From JAYSSF01 sp043772005 (GTDB taxonomy: Bacteria > Patescibacteriota > Gracilibacteria > Absconditabacterales > Absconditicoccaceae): 64,000 bases of DNA. Shown piece by piece: positions 33,101-44,209 of the stretch; the stretch's first letter is position 1; the number at the start of each line of letters is the position of its first letter. The stretch spans positions 62,001-126,000 of the forward strand of contig JAYVGP010000021.1 in NCBI GenBank assembly GCA_043772005.1, given 5' to 3'. Made by a program: the position numbers and the translations under genes. A model generated the notes under the pieces. It was not told where the DNA came from. It saw only the letters and a list, made by a program, of their open reading frames with translations, and searched no databases.

Positions 33101-34114
33101 ATTAAGGTGTATGTAGCGATGACTCGTAAGATTGAAGTAGGAGATAAGCTTGCTGGTAGACATGGTAACAAAGGTATTATCTCTGTGATCTTCCCAGAAG
33201 AAGATATGCCATTTACCTCTGATGGTCAACCAATCGACATTGTACTCAATCCATTAGGAGTTATCTCTCGTATGAATATTGGTCAGTCGTTTGAGAATCA
33301 ACTTGGTCTCGTAGCGAAGTCATTGGGTACATCGTTTGCAGTACCATTATTCTCTGGGTTTGCTGCTGATGATATCGAAAGATATCTCCTCGGAGCTCTG
33401 TCAGACTATGATGTTGATCAGCTCAAGCAAGCATGACTTACTCAAGCTCAGATCGACTACATTATTACCAAGCTCAAAGATGCCAAACTACCTAAGGATG
33501 GTAAGATGGATATGTATGATGGTCGTACTGGTGAGAAATTCCCACAGAAAGTGACAGTATGATATATGTATCTACTCAAGTTGATCCATATGGTAGAGGA
33601 CAAGATGCATGCCCGTGGCGTTGGTCCATACTCATTGATCACACAACAACCACTGTGAGGTAAGGCTCGTAGTGGTGGACAGAAATTCGGAGAGATGGAA
33701 GTGTGGGCACTGGAGGCATATTGAGCAGTACATACTCTCCAAGAGATGCTTACGATCAAATCAGATGATCTCCAGGGTCGTAACAAGTCATATGAAGCAA
33801 TCATTAAATGACAAAAAGTCAGAATATCGGGTACTCCAGAATCATATAATCTCTTGGTTAACCTACTCAAGGGTCTCAGTCAAAGCATTAAACAGCTTAG
33901 TGCTGAAGAGATCGAAGTGATTGACCGCACAAGAGCAAGCAAGATTATGGGATTATGACTGAGAGGTCTGACTGCTGCTAATATTGATGCGTATGATGAG
34001 CTTGGTATGTCTAGCGGTGAGAGTCTTGACGTTGTGGATAGCGAATCAGATCGCAAAGATCTCATGAAGAATATTGTTGAAGATCTTACAGAATATGGTC
34101 AGATTGAAGATTAG
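30122..34114 (+). CDS. rpoB: DNA-directed RNA polymerase subunit beta
   Basis: RpoB of 1330 residues. Landmarks: the start TVLLPRRITVRPLRQFA, the Rif region FFSTSQMSSFADQTN near 488-500, ALGPGG and CPIETPEGPSIG, the KRxPARQYMEVGYFH-type lobe, the RHGNKGIIS motif (residues GRHGNKGIIS), and the end with EGKARSGGQKFGEMEVWALEA read as GGKARSGGQ. Invariant glycines are often UGA. Compared with E. coli, the rifampicin contact positions differ (see findings). The gene is followed by a terminator and by genes on the other strand; rpoC is not next to it. Confidence 0.97.
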
Positions 34115-34132
34115 TTATAATAATAGAAATAT

Positions 34133-34167
34133 AAAAAAATACTGTCCGTGAGGATGGTATTTTTTTA
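34133..34167 (+). terminator. Rho-independent terminator after rpoB
   Basis: AATACTGTCC (34138-34147), GTGA loop, GGATGGTATT (34152-34161), then T-run; two G-T pairs are in the ten-pair stem. The A-run before it makes it usable in both directions, and the convergent gene ends at 34172. Confidence 0.8.
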
Positions 34168-34171
34168 TATT

Positions 34172-35083
34172 TTAAAACAAACTCTCATCATCATAATTTT
34201 CTTTCTTTTCAAATGGCGTGATGGCTTGTTTGTATTGATAGTTGACTCGTTTGCGGCGATCATGGTAGAATTTGAGCATCGTATCAGAGATTATGATACC
34301 TCGTCAGCGGTCACCCATTTTACGAGTTTTGTAGGCCAGGATTGGTAACCAGAGTGCCTTGATCAACACGATATGTAAGCGTCACAACCACGGAAGTCAG
34401 GCGATGAGTTTTTCCATGATACGCTTGAATCGCGTCTCCCCTATGATAAGCTCTAGTCATAAGTTGATATTCTGACCTAACTGGATATTGGGCAAGAAAT
34501 GAGTGATCCAGTGATTACTCGTATAGATCTCGTCCATATAAGATGTATTGGCAGAGTATAGTGGTACAAGATGCGCAATCCAATAACACAAATACAGATC
34601 ATATGGTTGAAGTGCTGTCTGATACAGGTTGCAGTATTCACGATCAATATAATAGGTGAGGCAGAATTTCATCACTTTATTGCGTCCAAATCTTTTGAGT
34701 CACAATACAGTAAACATTATCCATGATCGCAGTCTCGCAAGCCATAGCATGCCTGGTTTGGTGATGATGAGGATATCAATATCACTGCCCTCATGGAGAG
34801 CATTAAACGTAATACTGTTACATAGATAGATCTGCTCTACAAATGGGATGCTACGATACATCCATGCATAGGAGTGAATATAGTCCAAGTATACTGACAT
34901 AATCTCAGACGGTTCTTGCTCTCGCGATCGAGCATCCAACCCAGTGTTTGATTGATTTGTGTCTTCTTCCAACCACGAAAACTGTGTCGTTGGTGACGGC
35001 ACAGGGTAGTTCATAATATTATAGAAAGTGTGAGACATAGTAAGTAATAAGAAAAATCTTACCCTATTCATACAGAAGTGCAT
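34172..35083 (-). CDS. Nucleotidyltransferase-fold protein
   Basis: A 303-residue protein. Near residue 88-105 stands the nucleotidyltransferase signature: FNALHEGSDIDILIITKPG, with G-S and the D-x-D metal ligands of the pol-beta superfamily. The rest (WLARLRSWIMFTVLGLKRFG, YYIDREYCNLYQ, HLVPLYSANTSY) is helical, with aromatic residues and few charges, as seen in uncharacterised CPR nucleotidyltransferases. Substrate unknown. ATG at 35083 is used; ATG 35038 (MSHTFYN) is also plausible. Confidence 0.6.
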
Positions 35084-35109
35084 TAAAATCTCAAGACTGA
35101 AAATATGGC

Positions 35110-35685
35110 TTATTTTTTGATACTAGTACTATCAATAAGTACATCGAAAAGACGCTTGATGTGATGTGAGAGATTATTATTGGTTGAAATGATTACATTA
35201 TATGTCTTTGGGGTAATATCGTCTATTGTTCTAATCTGTTCTTGATATAATTCATATACTTTCCTTAGTCCACTATATGTAACTAATCATCATACTTTAT
35301 ATCTAATGATGTGAGTTTGATCAATATCTCTATTTGAGTTTGAGACATAGCTTATGACTAATTCTTCACTAGAAGTATGTGGAATATATAGAATTTGAAA
35401 TTCATTATTAGCTCTATGGACTCTTATGAGACAACTCCCTCACTTCTTAGAGTGTGATTCTTTGCAATGCTGTTGTTGTAATATTATTGAGTATTGCATT
35501 AACTTGTTAATACTTATTGTATCCTCAATTTGTCTAAATCATCATGAGACTAGTCTTTGGGAAATATCACTGATTCAGATTGAATTATTAATTATTAAGG
35601 AATCATATGTGGGTAGCTCTTTCTGCGCATAACTAGTCACTCATGCTGTTAGTAATAGTGATGTAATGATGCCTTTAATCTTCAT
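35110..35685 (-). CDS. Secreted protein of unknown function
   Basis: A 191-residue protein with a short signal peptide (KIKGIITSLLLTAGVTSYAQ, cleavage after SYA). Two cysteines lie about 15 residues apart in the middle (QHCKESHSKKGGSCLIRVH), able to form a disulfide. The rest is mixed alpha/beta. I do not recognise a family. It is preceded by the nitroreductase gene on the same strand with a gap of about 50 bases. Confidence 0.6.
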
Positions 35686-35733
35686 AGAGATATTATAAAG
35701 AAAGTTATCTTTTATACAAGAGTCAATTTTATA

Positions 35734-36366
35734 TTATTTAATATATTCAATCACTTGATCAGCGTCATACCTTACTTTGGCATAGCTAGCCATAGCGTCA
35801 TCTATAGACCTATATCCTACTGGTACAATCACAACACTATGATATCCGCTTCCTTCGAGTCACAATACTTTATCATATGCTTGAGCGTCAAATCACTCCA
35901 TCGGACAAGCATCAATTCATAGTTGTGCTGCTGCCATGAGCAGGAATCATTGAGCGATATAGACTTGTTTTTCTGCCCATGATTTTCTCATTTCGGCAGT
36001 TCTTGATTCGAGTGTTCCATTCATCATACCTCTATAACCATCAAGTGCCTCGAGTGGTACTCATCTTGTAGTGGCAATATCATTGATATAGTTTTGTACG
36101 TCGATTTCGGTAACATCATCCTTGGCGCATAATACGATCAAGTGTGATGCATCAGCTACCTGTCTTTGTCCCCACGAGTGTCATACGAGTTGTTCTCTTA
36201 TTACTGGATTAGTCACCACGAGAAACTTCCGTGGTTGCAGACCAAATGAACTCGGAGCAAGTCTAAGTGATTCAGTGAGCTGAAATAACTGATCGTCTGA
36301 TAACTTCTGAATTGGCTCGAACTGTTTGGTAGCATAACGCCAGTTGAGTGTTTCAATAAGATTCAT
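35734..36366 (-). CDS. Nitroreductase family oxidoreductase
   Basis: An NAD(P)H:FMN oxidoreductase of 210 residues. WRYATKQFEPIQKLSDDQ and RLAPSSFGLQPRKFLVVTN are the FMN phosphate-binding start, GHSWGQRQVADAS follows, then QGFLLMAAAQLGIDACPMEGF and the end GYRSIDDAMASYAKVRYDADQVIEYIK. It resembles NfsB-like dihydropteridine/nitroreductases. Start ATG 36366 is preferred; upstream ATG 36405 would add a hydrophobic leader. A divergent HxlR regulator adjoins it, which suggests direct control. Confidence 0.88.
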
Positions 36367-36470
36367 GATTTTATAAAGTAGAATAGTAAAAGTAGAGGAA
36401 AACATTAGACTAGTAATAACATATTAATTTAGTATAAAAAATCAACTAATAATTAATCAATATTGATCAC

Positions 36471-36779
36471 ATGACTAAAATCCCCTACCATGAATGACCA
36501 AATTGCCCTGTGTACGATACGTTTAATCTGCTTAGTAAGCGTGGTGTAATGCTAATTCTCAAATCTATGGGCGAATGACATCATCAGTTTTGTCAGATTA
36601 AATCATCATGCTATAATCTTAATAATAAATCTCTCACTGATAAGCTCCAGGAGTTGATCGAATTTGGTCTTATAGAAAAAAGAAAAACTGCCGAAAGCAG
36701 TTATGAATCATATCATTTGACGAATCGTGGACAGAGCTTGACGAAGATTGTAGGAGAGATCGTGAATTGGAGTAAATAG
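36471..36779 (+). CDS. HxlR-family transcription regulator
   Basis: A winged-helix protein of 102 residues: CPVYDTFNLLSKRGVMLILKSMGEG fits the HxlR start (CP...LLGGKWTLLIL), then CYNLNNKSLTDKLQELIEFGLIEKR is the recognition helix and wing. HxlR proteins often sense reactive electrophiles and control neighbouring oxidoreductases. It is divergent from the nitroreductase with about 100 bases in between. The conserved N-terminal cysteine is kept. Confidence 0.85.
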
Positions 36780-36782
36780 TAA

Positions 36783-38861
36783 TTATTTCACATTACTACT
36801 CACAAAGCTCTTCTCGTAATCTGATGCGAGAATCTTGACTGCAACATGCTGATTACCAGCAAAGAATAGTCCTTCTCAGATATTAGATGAGACAAGTTTT
36901 TCTTTTTCTGCTTCAGAAAGTCCGAAGATTTGTTCGAGGGATTTGATGCTAGCAGTAGATTGCTTAAGGAGGACTTGTAGTGCTGAGTTAGTCACAATCG
37001 GCTTACCATAGCTAGATTTGAGGAAGTCATCTACATCCTGAGAGATTGTAGTGACTCATAGGCCGTATTTACGAGCACGCTTGATAATACCATACAGAAA
37101 CTCAGCTGATACCTCAGTTTGGAGCATAATCCATGCTTCGTCAACCACGAGTAGTCTTTTACGCTTATGAGATCTAACTTTGGCCCAGATATAGTTGAGG
37201 ATATTATACATCGCAGGAGTCTTGAGACTATCTTCTAAATCTCTGATACTAAATACAGTAAGTCAGTTATCGAGATCTACATTAGTATAATTATTAAATA
37301 GTTTAGCAAAGGTACCAGTGACATATTTGGCTACTCTGACTGAAAGTCTATCTCCTCACTCCATACCTTCCAAAACCTGCATCAGATCCTGCATGAGTGG
37401 TGGTGTGAAGCTACTATAATCATCAATTTCAAACGTGATACCCTTGAGTGCATAAGTAGATTGGAGTGCTTTGTCTAGAAGTGCTTCTTCTTCGGGAGTA
37501 GTTCAACCAATCAAGGTACTAATTAGTCATAATAATCCCAAAATCTGACTTCTGAGGAGATCTCCTGGGCCATATTCAACGTCCTCGATTCTTGGGGGGA
37601 GATCAAACGGGTTTACATATTGACTACTATTGATCGCAATATTAACATAGGTTCATCCTACCTTATCCACAAGTCACTGATACTCATTTTCAGGATCAAT
37701 CACAATTACATCGATATTATGGAGGAGATATCTGAGGATTTCTAACTTTACAGTGAATGATTTACCAGCACCAGATGTCGCAAGCACGACTGAGTTAGCA
37801 TTTGGTAGTTTACCATTAAATCTATCAAAGATGATGAGTCCTCCAGTATGCAGATTAACCCCATATAAGATCCCTGTATCGTCGATCAAATCACTGGAAA
37901 TAAATGGGAAACTACCAGCCAATGATGTGGTAATGGCACTACGAGAAATACCTAAATCATCAATTCCCAGTGGGAGAGTACTGGTTAGTCATTGATCCAT
38001 ACGTTGTGTTGCAGGTTTGATTCTTAGACCAAATCCAGTGATTTTTTGCTCCAACTTTTTGGATTCTTCACTCAGCTTACCTGCATCTGCATGGTACATG
38101 GTCATATACATTGCAGTTTGGAAGTAGCGTTCTTCTTTGGTGGTGAGTTTTTGTCTGATGTTTTCGACATCTCTATACTCGACTTCCAGATCTGCATCGA
38201 GAGTAATACCCTTGTTCAGTAAGTCAGACATCTCGGCTTTGAGTTGGGTAGCACGACGCTTCATCATCGCTGCAATAGTGCTTTCATCTGATGGATAGAT
38301 AAACCGTGTCGCATCCCATTTACCGTAGAAGTTTAACACATCTCTCGTCCAGAGAAAATCAGTATATGATGGATAATTCTGTACATAATAAGTTTTACCA
38401 AAGATTCCCGAAAGTTGGAAGTTACCAGGATTAGTCTGCCAGTATGAGGGTGCAATATGAGATTTATAATCTTGCATTGCTGACAAGAAATCTTTTTCAA
38501 CAGTAAGAAGGTACTTTCTCAGATCTGAGTTGAGCAAAGTATCTTGATATTTATCATCAGCAATGGAGAGAAGCTGTCTGACTTGTTCCTGCATCTCATA
38601 GCTAGCGGAGATTTGTGCTCATGTAGATGTGAGATCGGGAGCGGTTCAAGTTTTAGTATCAATAGATTGACTTTTGTTGGTAGAGGTAGGCACTTGATGC
38701 GGAGTTGCAAATACTCGTCCCATTGCACGGTCAATAAGTCAGACTTTGGTTTTTTCACCATGAGGCAAAAGGTGGTCGTATGTAGGATAGCCTCATCCGA
38801 TGATTAGTTTGCTGTAGTTAGTGTCGATGACAATATTATTGTACTTATTGAGGTCCGCCAT
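36783..38861 (-). CDS. VirB4/TraC-like type IV secretion ATPase
   Basis: A 692-residue ATPase of the VirB4 family (CagE/TrbE/VirB4 plus TraG-D-like domain). N-terminal half: helical, with IGGGYPTYDHLLPHGEKTKV. ATPase half: Walker A ATSGAGKS at 361-368 following NGKLPNANSVVL, then VIVIDPENEYQ, Walker B KRLLVVDEAW and GLGVTTISQDVDDFL. In type IV secretion or related pilus systems it powers assembly or export. No other type IV secretion gene is adjacent; VirB2-like genes are at 10.5-11.9 kb. UGA codons occur mainly in the conserved glycines. Confidence 0.88.
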
Positions 38862-39073
38862 ATGTTATCAATCAAAAAAAGTATCCCCTGCATCATCATG
38901 ATTTTACCTTCTACTACAAGGAAAATTAGTTTTAAATTGAATGCATAGACTGGTAGTATCTCTAATTAAATAAAAAGATAATTGACTCATTTTTCTATGT
39001 TATAAAATGATTACTTGTACCGCGATGCTAAATCTGTAATACTATAGTAAATTTATGTTTTCACTAGTTACTA

Positions 39074-40768
39074 ATGCTCAATTTTTCTCGTCTTACTCAA
39101 CTCAATGAACATACTACATGGCTTCAGTCTCAGATGCAGACTGAAAATTTTTATCTTGTGTGATGAGTGGTGAGAGATTTGCTCTTGTGAATTGATAAGT
39201 CGATCGTCGATGTCGATATCACTGGTCCATATCATCCGGATCAGTGGTGGGAAATGATTGATAAAAGTAGTATTTCCACGTTTAGGACAGAGAAGTTTGG
39301 GACGATGACGATGGTGAGAGGATGAAAAATTCACTATGAAATTACACCATTTCGTCAAGAATGAGGTTATGAGGATTTTCGTCATCCATGAGAGATTCAG
39401 TGGTCTGACTCATTGTTAGATGATGCGAAGAGGAGAGATTTTACGATTAACTGTTTATATTATAAGAGGCTAAAAGATGCTAAAGAGGGAGCAAAGCCTG
39501 AAAATATTTTATGAACTCTAGAAACTAACTTTGATATAGAGAAATATGTGAAACAAGGATATTGGTATGATGAGGCAAGCGGGGTGCTGTGTGTATGTAA
39601 TCATGAGATGATTGAGAGACTGAAAGAGGCTAAGCAACAGCGAATCCCTGAGAAGGGGAAAAATGGTGAAGAGGCTAAAAATGTATTTTGAACTATCAAC
39701 TATCAACTCTCAGTTATTCACTTAATTGTTGATCCATATCAGTGACTTGTGGATCTGTGCGAAGGAACACTCAGGTGTGTCGGAGAACCAGATCATCGCT
39801 TCCACGAAGATGCGCTCAGAATCTTGAGATGACTAAGATTTGTCAATACACTCAACCAAATCAGTCAGATCCAGTGGGATTTTCACCGTGATACATGGCG
39901 CAGTATGCAGAAATATCACTTCCTTGTGCAGTATCTCGCTAAGGAACGCATCAAGCAGGAAATTATCAAGGTTTTCTCTATGAAGAATCCATTTGGTTAT
40001 GTGGCACTATTGGACGAACTCAAATTACTTTCTCTTGTATTTCCTTCGGTTGCCAAGATCAAGTGACTCGAGCAGCCTGTGAGATATCATCCGCTCGACA
40101 CCTATCATCATACGCTTATGACGCTATGGCATCTCCAGAAGCTCAATGACAACTACCTCGTCAAACTAGCAATGTTATATCATGATGTAGGTAAGGTAGA
40201 GCAGTATAAGTTATATGACATTGGCCTGACTCGTGAGGAGATGACACTTGTCCATGGGAGTTGGCTCAATCATACAGTTTGTGGTCCTGACTTTGTGAGG
40301 AGAGATTTTGTAGCACTATGATTTAGCAATGCTGAGATCGACCACATTGCACGGCTAGTACAATACCATATGTATCCATGACAGATCCTGATGGCAAAGC
40401 CTGAAAATCAAATTAAGAAATTACGCACACTCCTCGCAGAGAGTAGTTATGAGCAGATGCAAGACTTGCTCGACGTGATGGAGTGAGATAGGCTATGACA
40501 CTATAATCCCATTCAGTCACAAGCAGAGCTCAATGGACCCGAACAACTGAGAATCATGCTCGACAAGATTTACCATGATGAGGGTCAGATTACTCTATCT
40601 TCACTTGAAATTGATGGGCAAATATTAATAGAGTCTCTTAAGATACAACCCTCCAAGGCATTAGGAAAAATCCTTCAAAAGTGTCTGGAGTATGTACTAG
40701 GTGATCCGAGTAGAAATAAAAAGGAAGAGTTGCTTAAATTTGCGAAGAAGGAACTTAAGAAGATTTAA
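39074..40768 (+). CDS. cca: CCA-adding tRNA nucleotidyltransferase with HD domain
   Basis: The 564-residue enzyme adds CCA to tRNA 3' ends. Motifs: GGVVRDLLLG at 30-39, DVDITG at 46-51 (metal ligands), RRDFTINCLYY, EDALRILRGLRF. An HD domain follows with YHDVGK (His 370, Asp 371). Between RRDFTINCLYY and EDALRIL an extra 90 residues (with NHEMIERLKEAKQQR and GKNGEEAKNVFG) enlarge the usual beta-hairpin. The first two glycines of GGVVRD are UGA, UGA. The start is ATG 39074. Confidence 0.92.
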
Positions 40769-41421
40769 GATATATATATATCATTAGGGTTGCAAATATA
40801 GAGGAATAGTGCTCATATAGGAGTTATCTGAAAGTCATTATCATCGTTAAGTGCTATCATACCAAATTTCTCATAGAGGCGATCTAAATATAATTGTAGG
40901 GGTTGTAGATTATACTTAGTGTGAAGCACTAAGATATTGTGGCATACTATTGCCATAGTTAGACATAAGAGCCATTTGACAGATAAGATCATGTGTTGGT
41001 TTAATATATTCACTATTTTTATTTCCTTCATAATGCTCTAAAACGGATATACTATTAGCTGAGATATATTTACTATTCACATTTCTTCGCATATCTTATT
41101 AATTCACTCTTTATTGAGAGAAGGCCACTCTTGATTTATATTAAATCACCAATCACTATTAGTATATCTACAACTAAATTTATAATATTGTTCGATAAAT
41201 TTAACTGATAATGGATCATTAGATCGAGTAATAAACGGTTGAGAGATAAGATAATGTTTGTTAAAAACAGCATTAAATCTTCATATTACTTAATAACCAT
41301 CCTTAATTTTTTTTGGCTTTAATATAAAATTAGTATATATGTTGTTTGATGGGTACTGATTAGTAAATCATCAGTTTTCATGATAATCTATAGACCTATT
41401 GATATTTGTAGAAAAATTCAT
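40765..41421 (-). pseudogene. Decayed gene, perhaps GNAT acetyltransferase-like
   Basis: Reading from ATG 41421, MNFSTNINRSIDYHENGG continues to PKKIKDGY, then an in-frame TAA, then VIGRFNAVFNKHYLISQPF in the same frame to a TAG. In a second frame, from ATG 41031, an 88-residue segment ends with VLHTKYNLQPLQLYLDRLYEKFG, close to the GNAT C-terminal pattern (N-x-A-x-x-L-Y-x-x-x-G-F). Both parts together have the size of an acetyltransferase with one nonsense codon and one frame change. The family call is tentative; the lesions are clear. The end overlaps the last codons of cca on the other strand. Confidence 0.45.
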
Positions 41422-41518
41422 TTAATTTTGATTAAAAAATACTATTACGATTTTAATAAAAATATCTTTTATTTAAATAGATTATTATATGTCAATTAAT
41501 TATCTATTTTTATTATAT

Positions 41519-41551
41519 AAAAAAACCTAGTTACTTAACTAGGTTTTTTTT
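41519..41551. terminator. Bidirectional rho-independent terminator
   Basis: Perfect inverted repeat AAAAACCTAGTT (41521-41532), ACTT loop, AACTAGGTTTTT (41537-41548), with A and T runs on both sides. It serves pyk (minus strand, stop at 41570). Confidence 0.88.
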
Positions 41552-41569
41552 GATATATTTTAATGCATG

Positions 41570-43012
41570 TTATGAGATATGTTCTCAAACCTTCATAATA
41601 TGTAATGATGGAGCATGATATTCGTTTCTGTGTGTATCAGTAAGTACAATTATTGTATCTTCTGTTGATAGTGACCCTTGATCTACGAGAAGCTTGAGTG
41701 CTTCATTGATCTCGATACCTTCATTAGCGCCAGTCATCATCTGACCATATACACCATAATACATGTTCATCATTGCTCGCGCGTCGTGATTTCTTGTGAA
41801 ACCATATACTGGTACACTTGGTCTATAGGCACTTGCAAGTTGTGGTAAGAATCAAGACTTAGTAAAGCATATGAGAGCTTTCGCCTCAGTATTATCACAT
41901 AGATCAGTAGCTGCTTTGACGAGATATTTGCGTTGTAGTTTTTCTTCGCTATCTTCGTGACCAATAAAGTCATAGTGCTGGTAAGTTAAAGTTGCTTCTG
42001 CTTCCAATGCGATACGAGACATATATTGGATACACTCAACAGGATAATCTCCAAGAGCAGTCTCGCCACTAGTCATGATCATATCAGATCACTCTACTAC
42101 TGCATGGTAGACATCTGAGATCTCAGCTCTAGTTGGATATGGTTCTTTCATCATTGTCTCCATGAGTTGAGTTGCCATGATCACAGGTTTACCGGCAAGC
42201 TTACATTTCTGTAGCATTTCCATTTGATAGGTAGGTAACTTCTCGATTGGAACTTCAATACCGAGATCTCCACGAGCGATCATGATTCAGTCAGAGTATT
42301 GAATAATTTCCTCAAGGTTATCCATACCTTCTTGGTTTTCAATTTTTGAGTAGATCTTAATCTGACTTCCACCGTTGTCATCCAAGAATTGACGAGCTTC
42401 AACCAAGTTATCTTTATTTCTCACAAATGACATAAAGATTACATCAAACTTATTTTCAATACCAAAGAGGATATCTTCCTTATCTTGGTCGGTAAATCCT
42501 GGAAGCTTGATTTTGATACCCGGAAGATTGATGTGTCTATATGATTTGATAGTTGCACCTGATTGAGCTTGAACCGTAAGAGTTTTGTCGTCTACTTTTG
42601 CAAGTACAGTAACATCCATTAGTCCAGATTCTACTTTAATCACATCTCCTACATTTACACTTTCAACAAGGTATTCATAGTCACAGTACATTGCTTTATT
42701 GACTGCCTGTTGACTAAGATCAATTGTAAGAGGGAAAATTTCCCCCTTTTCATACACAAGAGGTGATTCGAGTTTACCAGTACGTAGTTCTGGTCACTTA
42801 GTATCGAGAGCAAGGGTAAACTTTGTTTTACCTTCAGAGTTGAGGCGATGCACAAGATTTGCGGTCATTTTCTTTTCGTCATAGTCTTTATGAGAGAAAT
42901 TAAGTCTTGCAATATTCATACCAGCTTGGTACAGCGCTACGAGTTTCTCTTCTGTCCAACTTGCAGGACCGATGGTACATACGATTTTAGTTTTTTTGTG
43001 TTGATAATTCAT
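41570..43012 (-). CDS. pyk: Pyruvate kinase
   Basis: Pyruvate kinase of 480 residues makes ATP and pyruvate from phosphoenolpyruvate. KTKIVCTIGPASW opens the barrel, ARLNFSHKDYDE carries the Arg/Asn/Ser contacts, then MIARGDLGIEVP (catalytic region) and ATQLMETMM, RAEISDVYHAVVEG. The C-terminal domain (AKALICFTKSGFLPQLASAYRPSVPVYGF) is complete. Two or three UGA codons code for glycine. It is followed by a strong terminator. This is the only glycolytic gene in the window. Confidence 0.95.
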
Positions 43013-43162
43013 TATTGAAAGTGATAGATAAAGAATATAATTGATTGACACGAAACATCAATATAGTGATTTATCGATTGAAAACAATACATAGCTATAT
43101 ATTGACTTAAAGTATAAAATGATTATATGTAAATTTATATAATTAACTAATCTGCTCATATA

Positions 43163-43468
43163 ATGATTAAATCTTCTATTGAGACTGCACCAACAACATA
43201 CTATATTAATCAAGCAAATAAATTAGCATTTATAGAGGGATTTTCTCATAACTTATTTAATTTTTTTGTACATCACTGAGGAGTGACACATAGGGAGATT
43301 GAACGACTATTTGAGCGTAGATTTAATGCTATGGTAAGATGAGAAATTGCTTTTATGGTATACACAGATCACTTACGAGATGTAATGAGTTGCTCCAAAA
43401 GATTTTCACCTAATGTTCAAAATGAATTACGTGCATTATTTACTAACTCGGCATTGTTATTTGAATAG
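43163..43468 (+). CDS. Small hypothetical protein
   Basis: A 101-residue protein: MIKSSIETAPTTYYINQANK, then a helical, aromatic part (GFSHNLFNFFVHHGGVTHRE) with UGA for Gly. No known family. A TTGACT at 43103-43108 with a TATATG about 16 bases later may be its promoter. Confidence 0.5.
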
Positions 43469-43585
43469 ACTTGATATTTGGGATCACATCAATAGTCTGA
43501 GGAAAACTTTACTGCATAAGAACCACTAGGTCCGTCGCAGCGAAATAAAAGCATAGCTTTATTTTATCTCAGTCAGATATATCTC

Positions 43586-44167
43586 ATGTCTAATATTCAA
43601 TATTTTGCGTTAGGAGTACTGGGTGTGTTGGTGATCTTTTCTCTTGCGATGGGTATGGAGAGAATGCTGCGTATGATTGTAGGTAACTATATTTTGAGTA
43701 TGTTATGTCTTGCGTTGAGCAGCACGATTGATCTGATTTTACAAAATATTGTACGTCTTCAACTAGCAAATAAAACTAACAACTATGTATCAACATATAA
43801 TTTTCTTTCTCAGTATAAGGTTGGTATTGTGATAGTGATATATCTATTCTGTATGATTACTCTATTTACAAGATGGAAGACGAATTTTAGTACAGATCAC
43901 CTACCATTTCCTCGCTTCATTGTGATGCGGATTGTAGTTATTATGACAGCGATTAGTATCTTATTTACGCTTGCGGTGATTGTATGGGGTATCGGAGTAC
44001 TTGATCCATTCAATATTACTACCATTGTCTGACAATATATTCCTGATCCTAAAGTACTATGATATATATCCTATATGCCGATCTGGATGATGATTCATGC
44101 TGGTTTGACTATCTTCTTGATTAGTGATTTTAGAGGCAGAAGAGTGGCTGTCGAGTTTGAGGACTAA
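43586..44167 (+). CDS. Four-helix membrane protein upstream of dnaA
   Basis: A 193-residue protein with four membrane helices (about 5-22, 30-55, 78-95 and 115-140) plus a short charged C-terminus (DFRGRRVAVEFED). I do not recognise it. It ends 42 bases before the dnaA start, so the two may share a transcript. Confidence 0.6.
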
Positions 44168-44209
44168 TTCGTACTTATATGATTCCTTTTATAGTTCGAT
44201 GTTATCTAC

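Noticed and set aside
37655..37680. A perfect DnaA box (TTATCCACA)
   Set aside because: It is single and inside the VirB4-like gene; no cluster of boxes or AT-rich unwinding element is near dnaA or here, so no origin is called.
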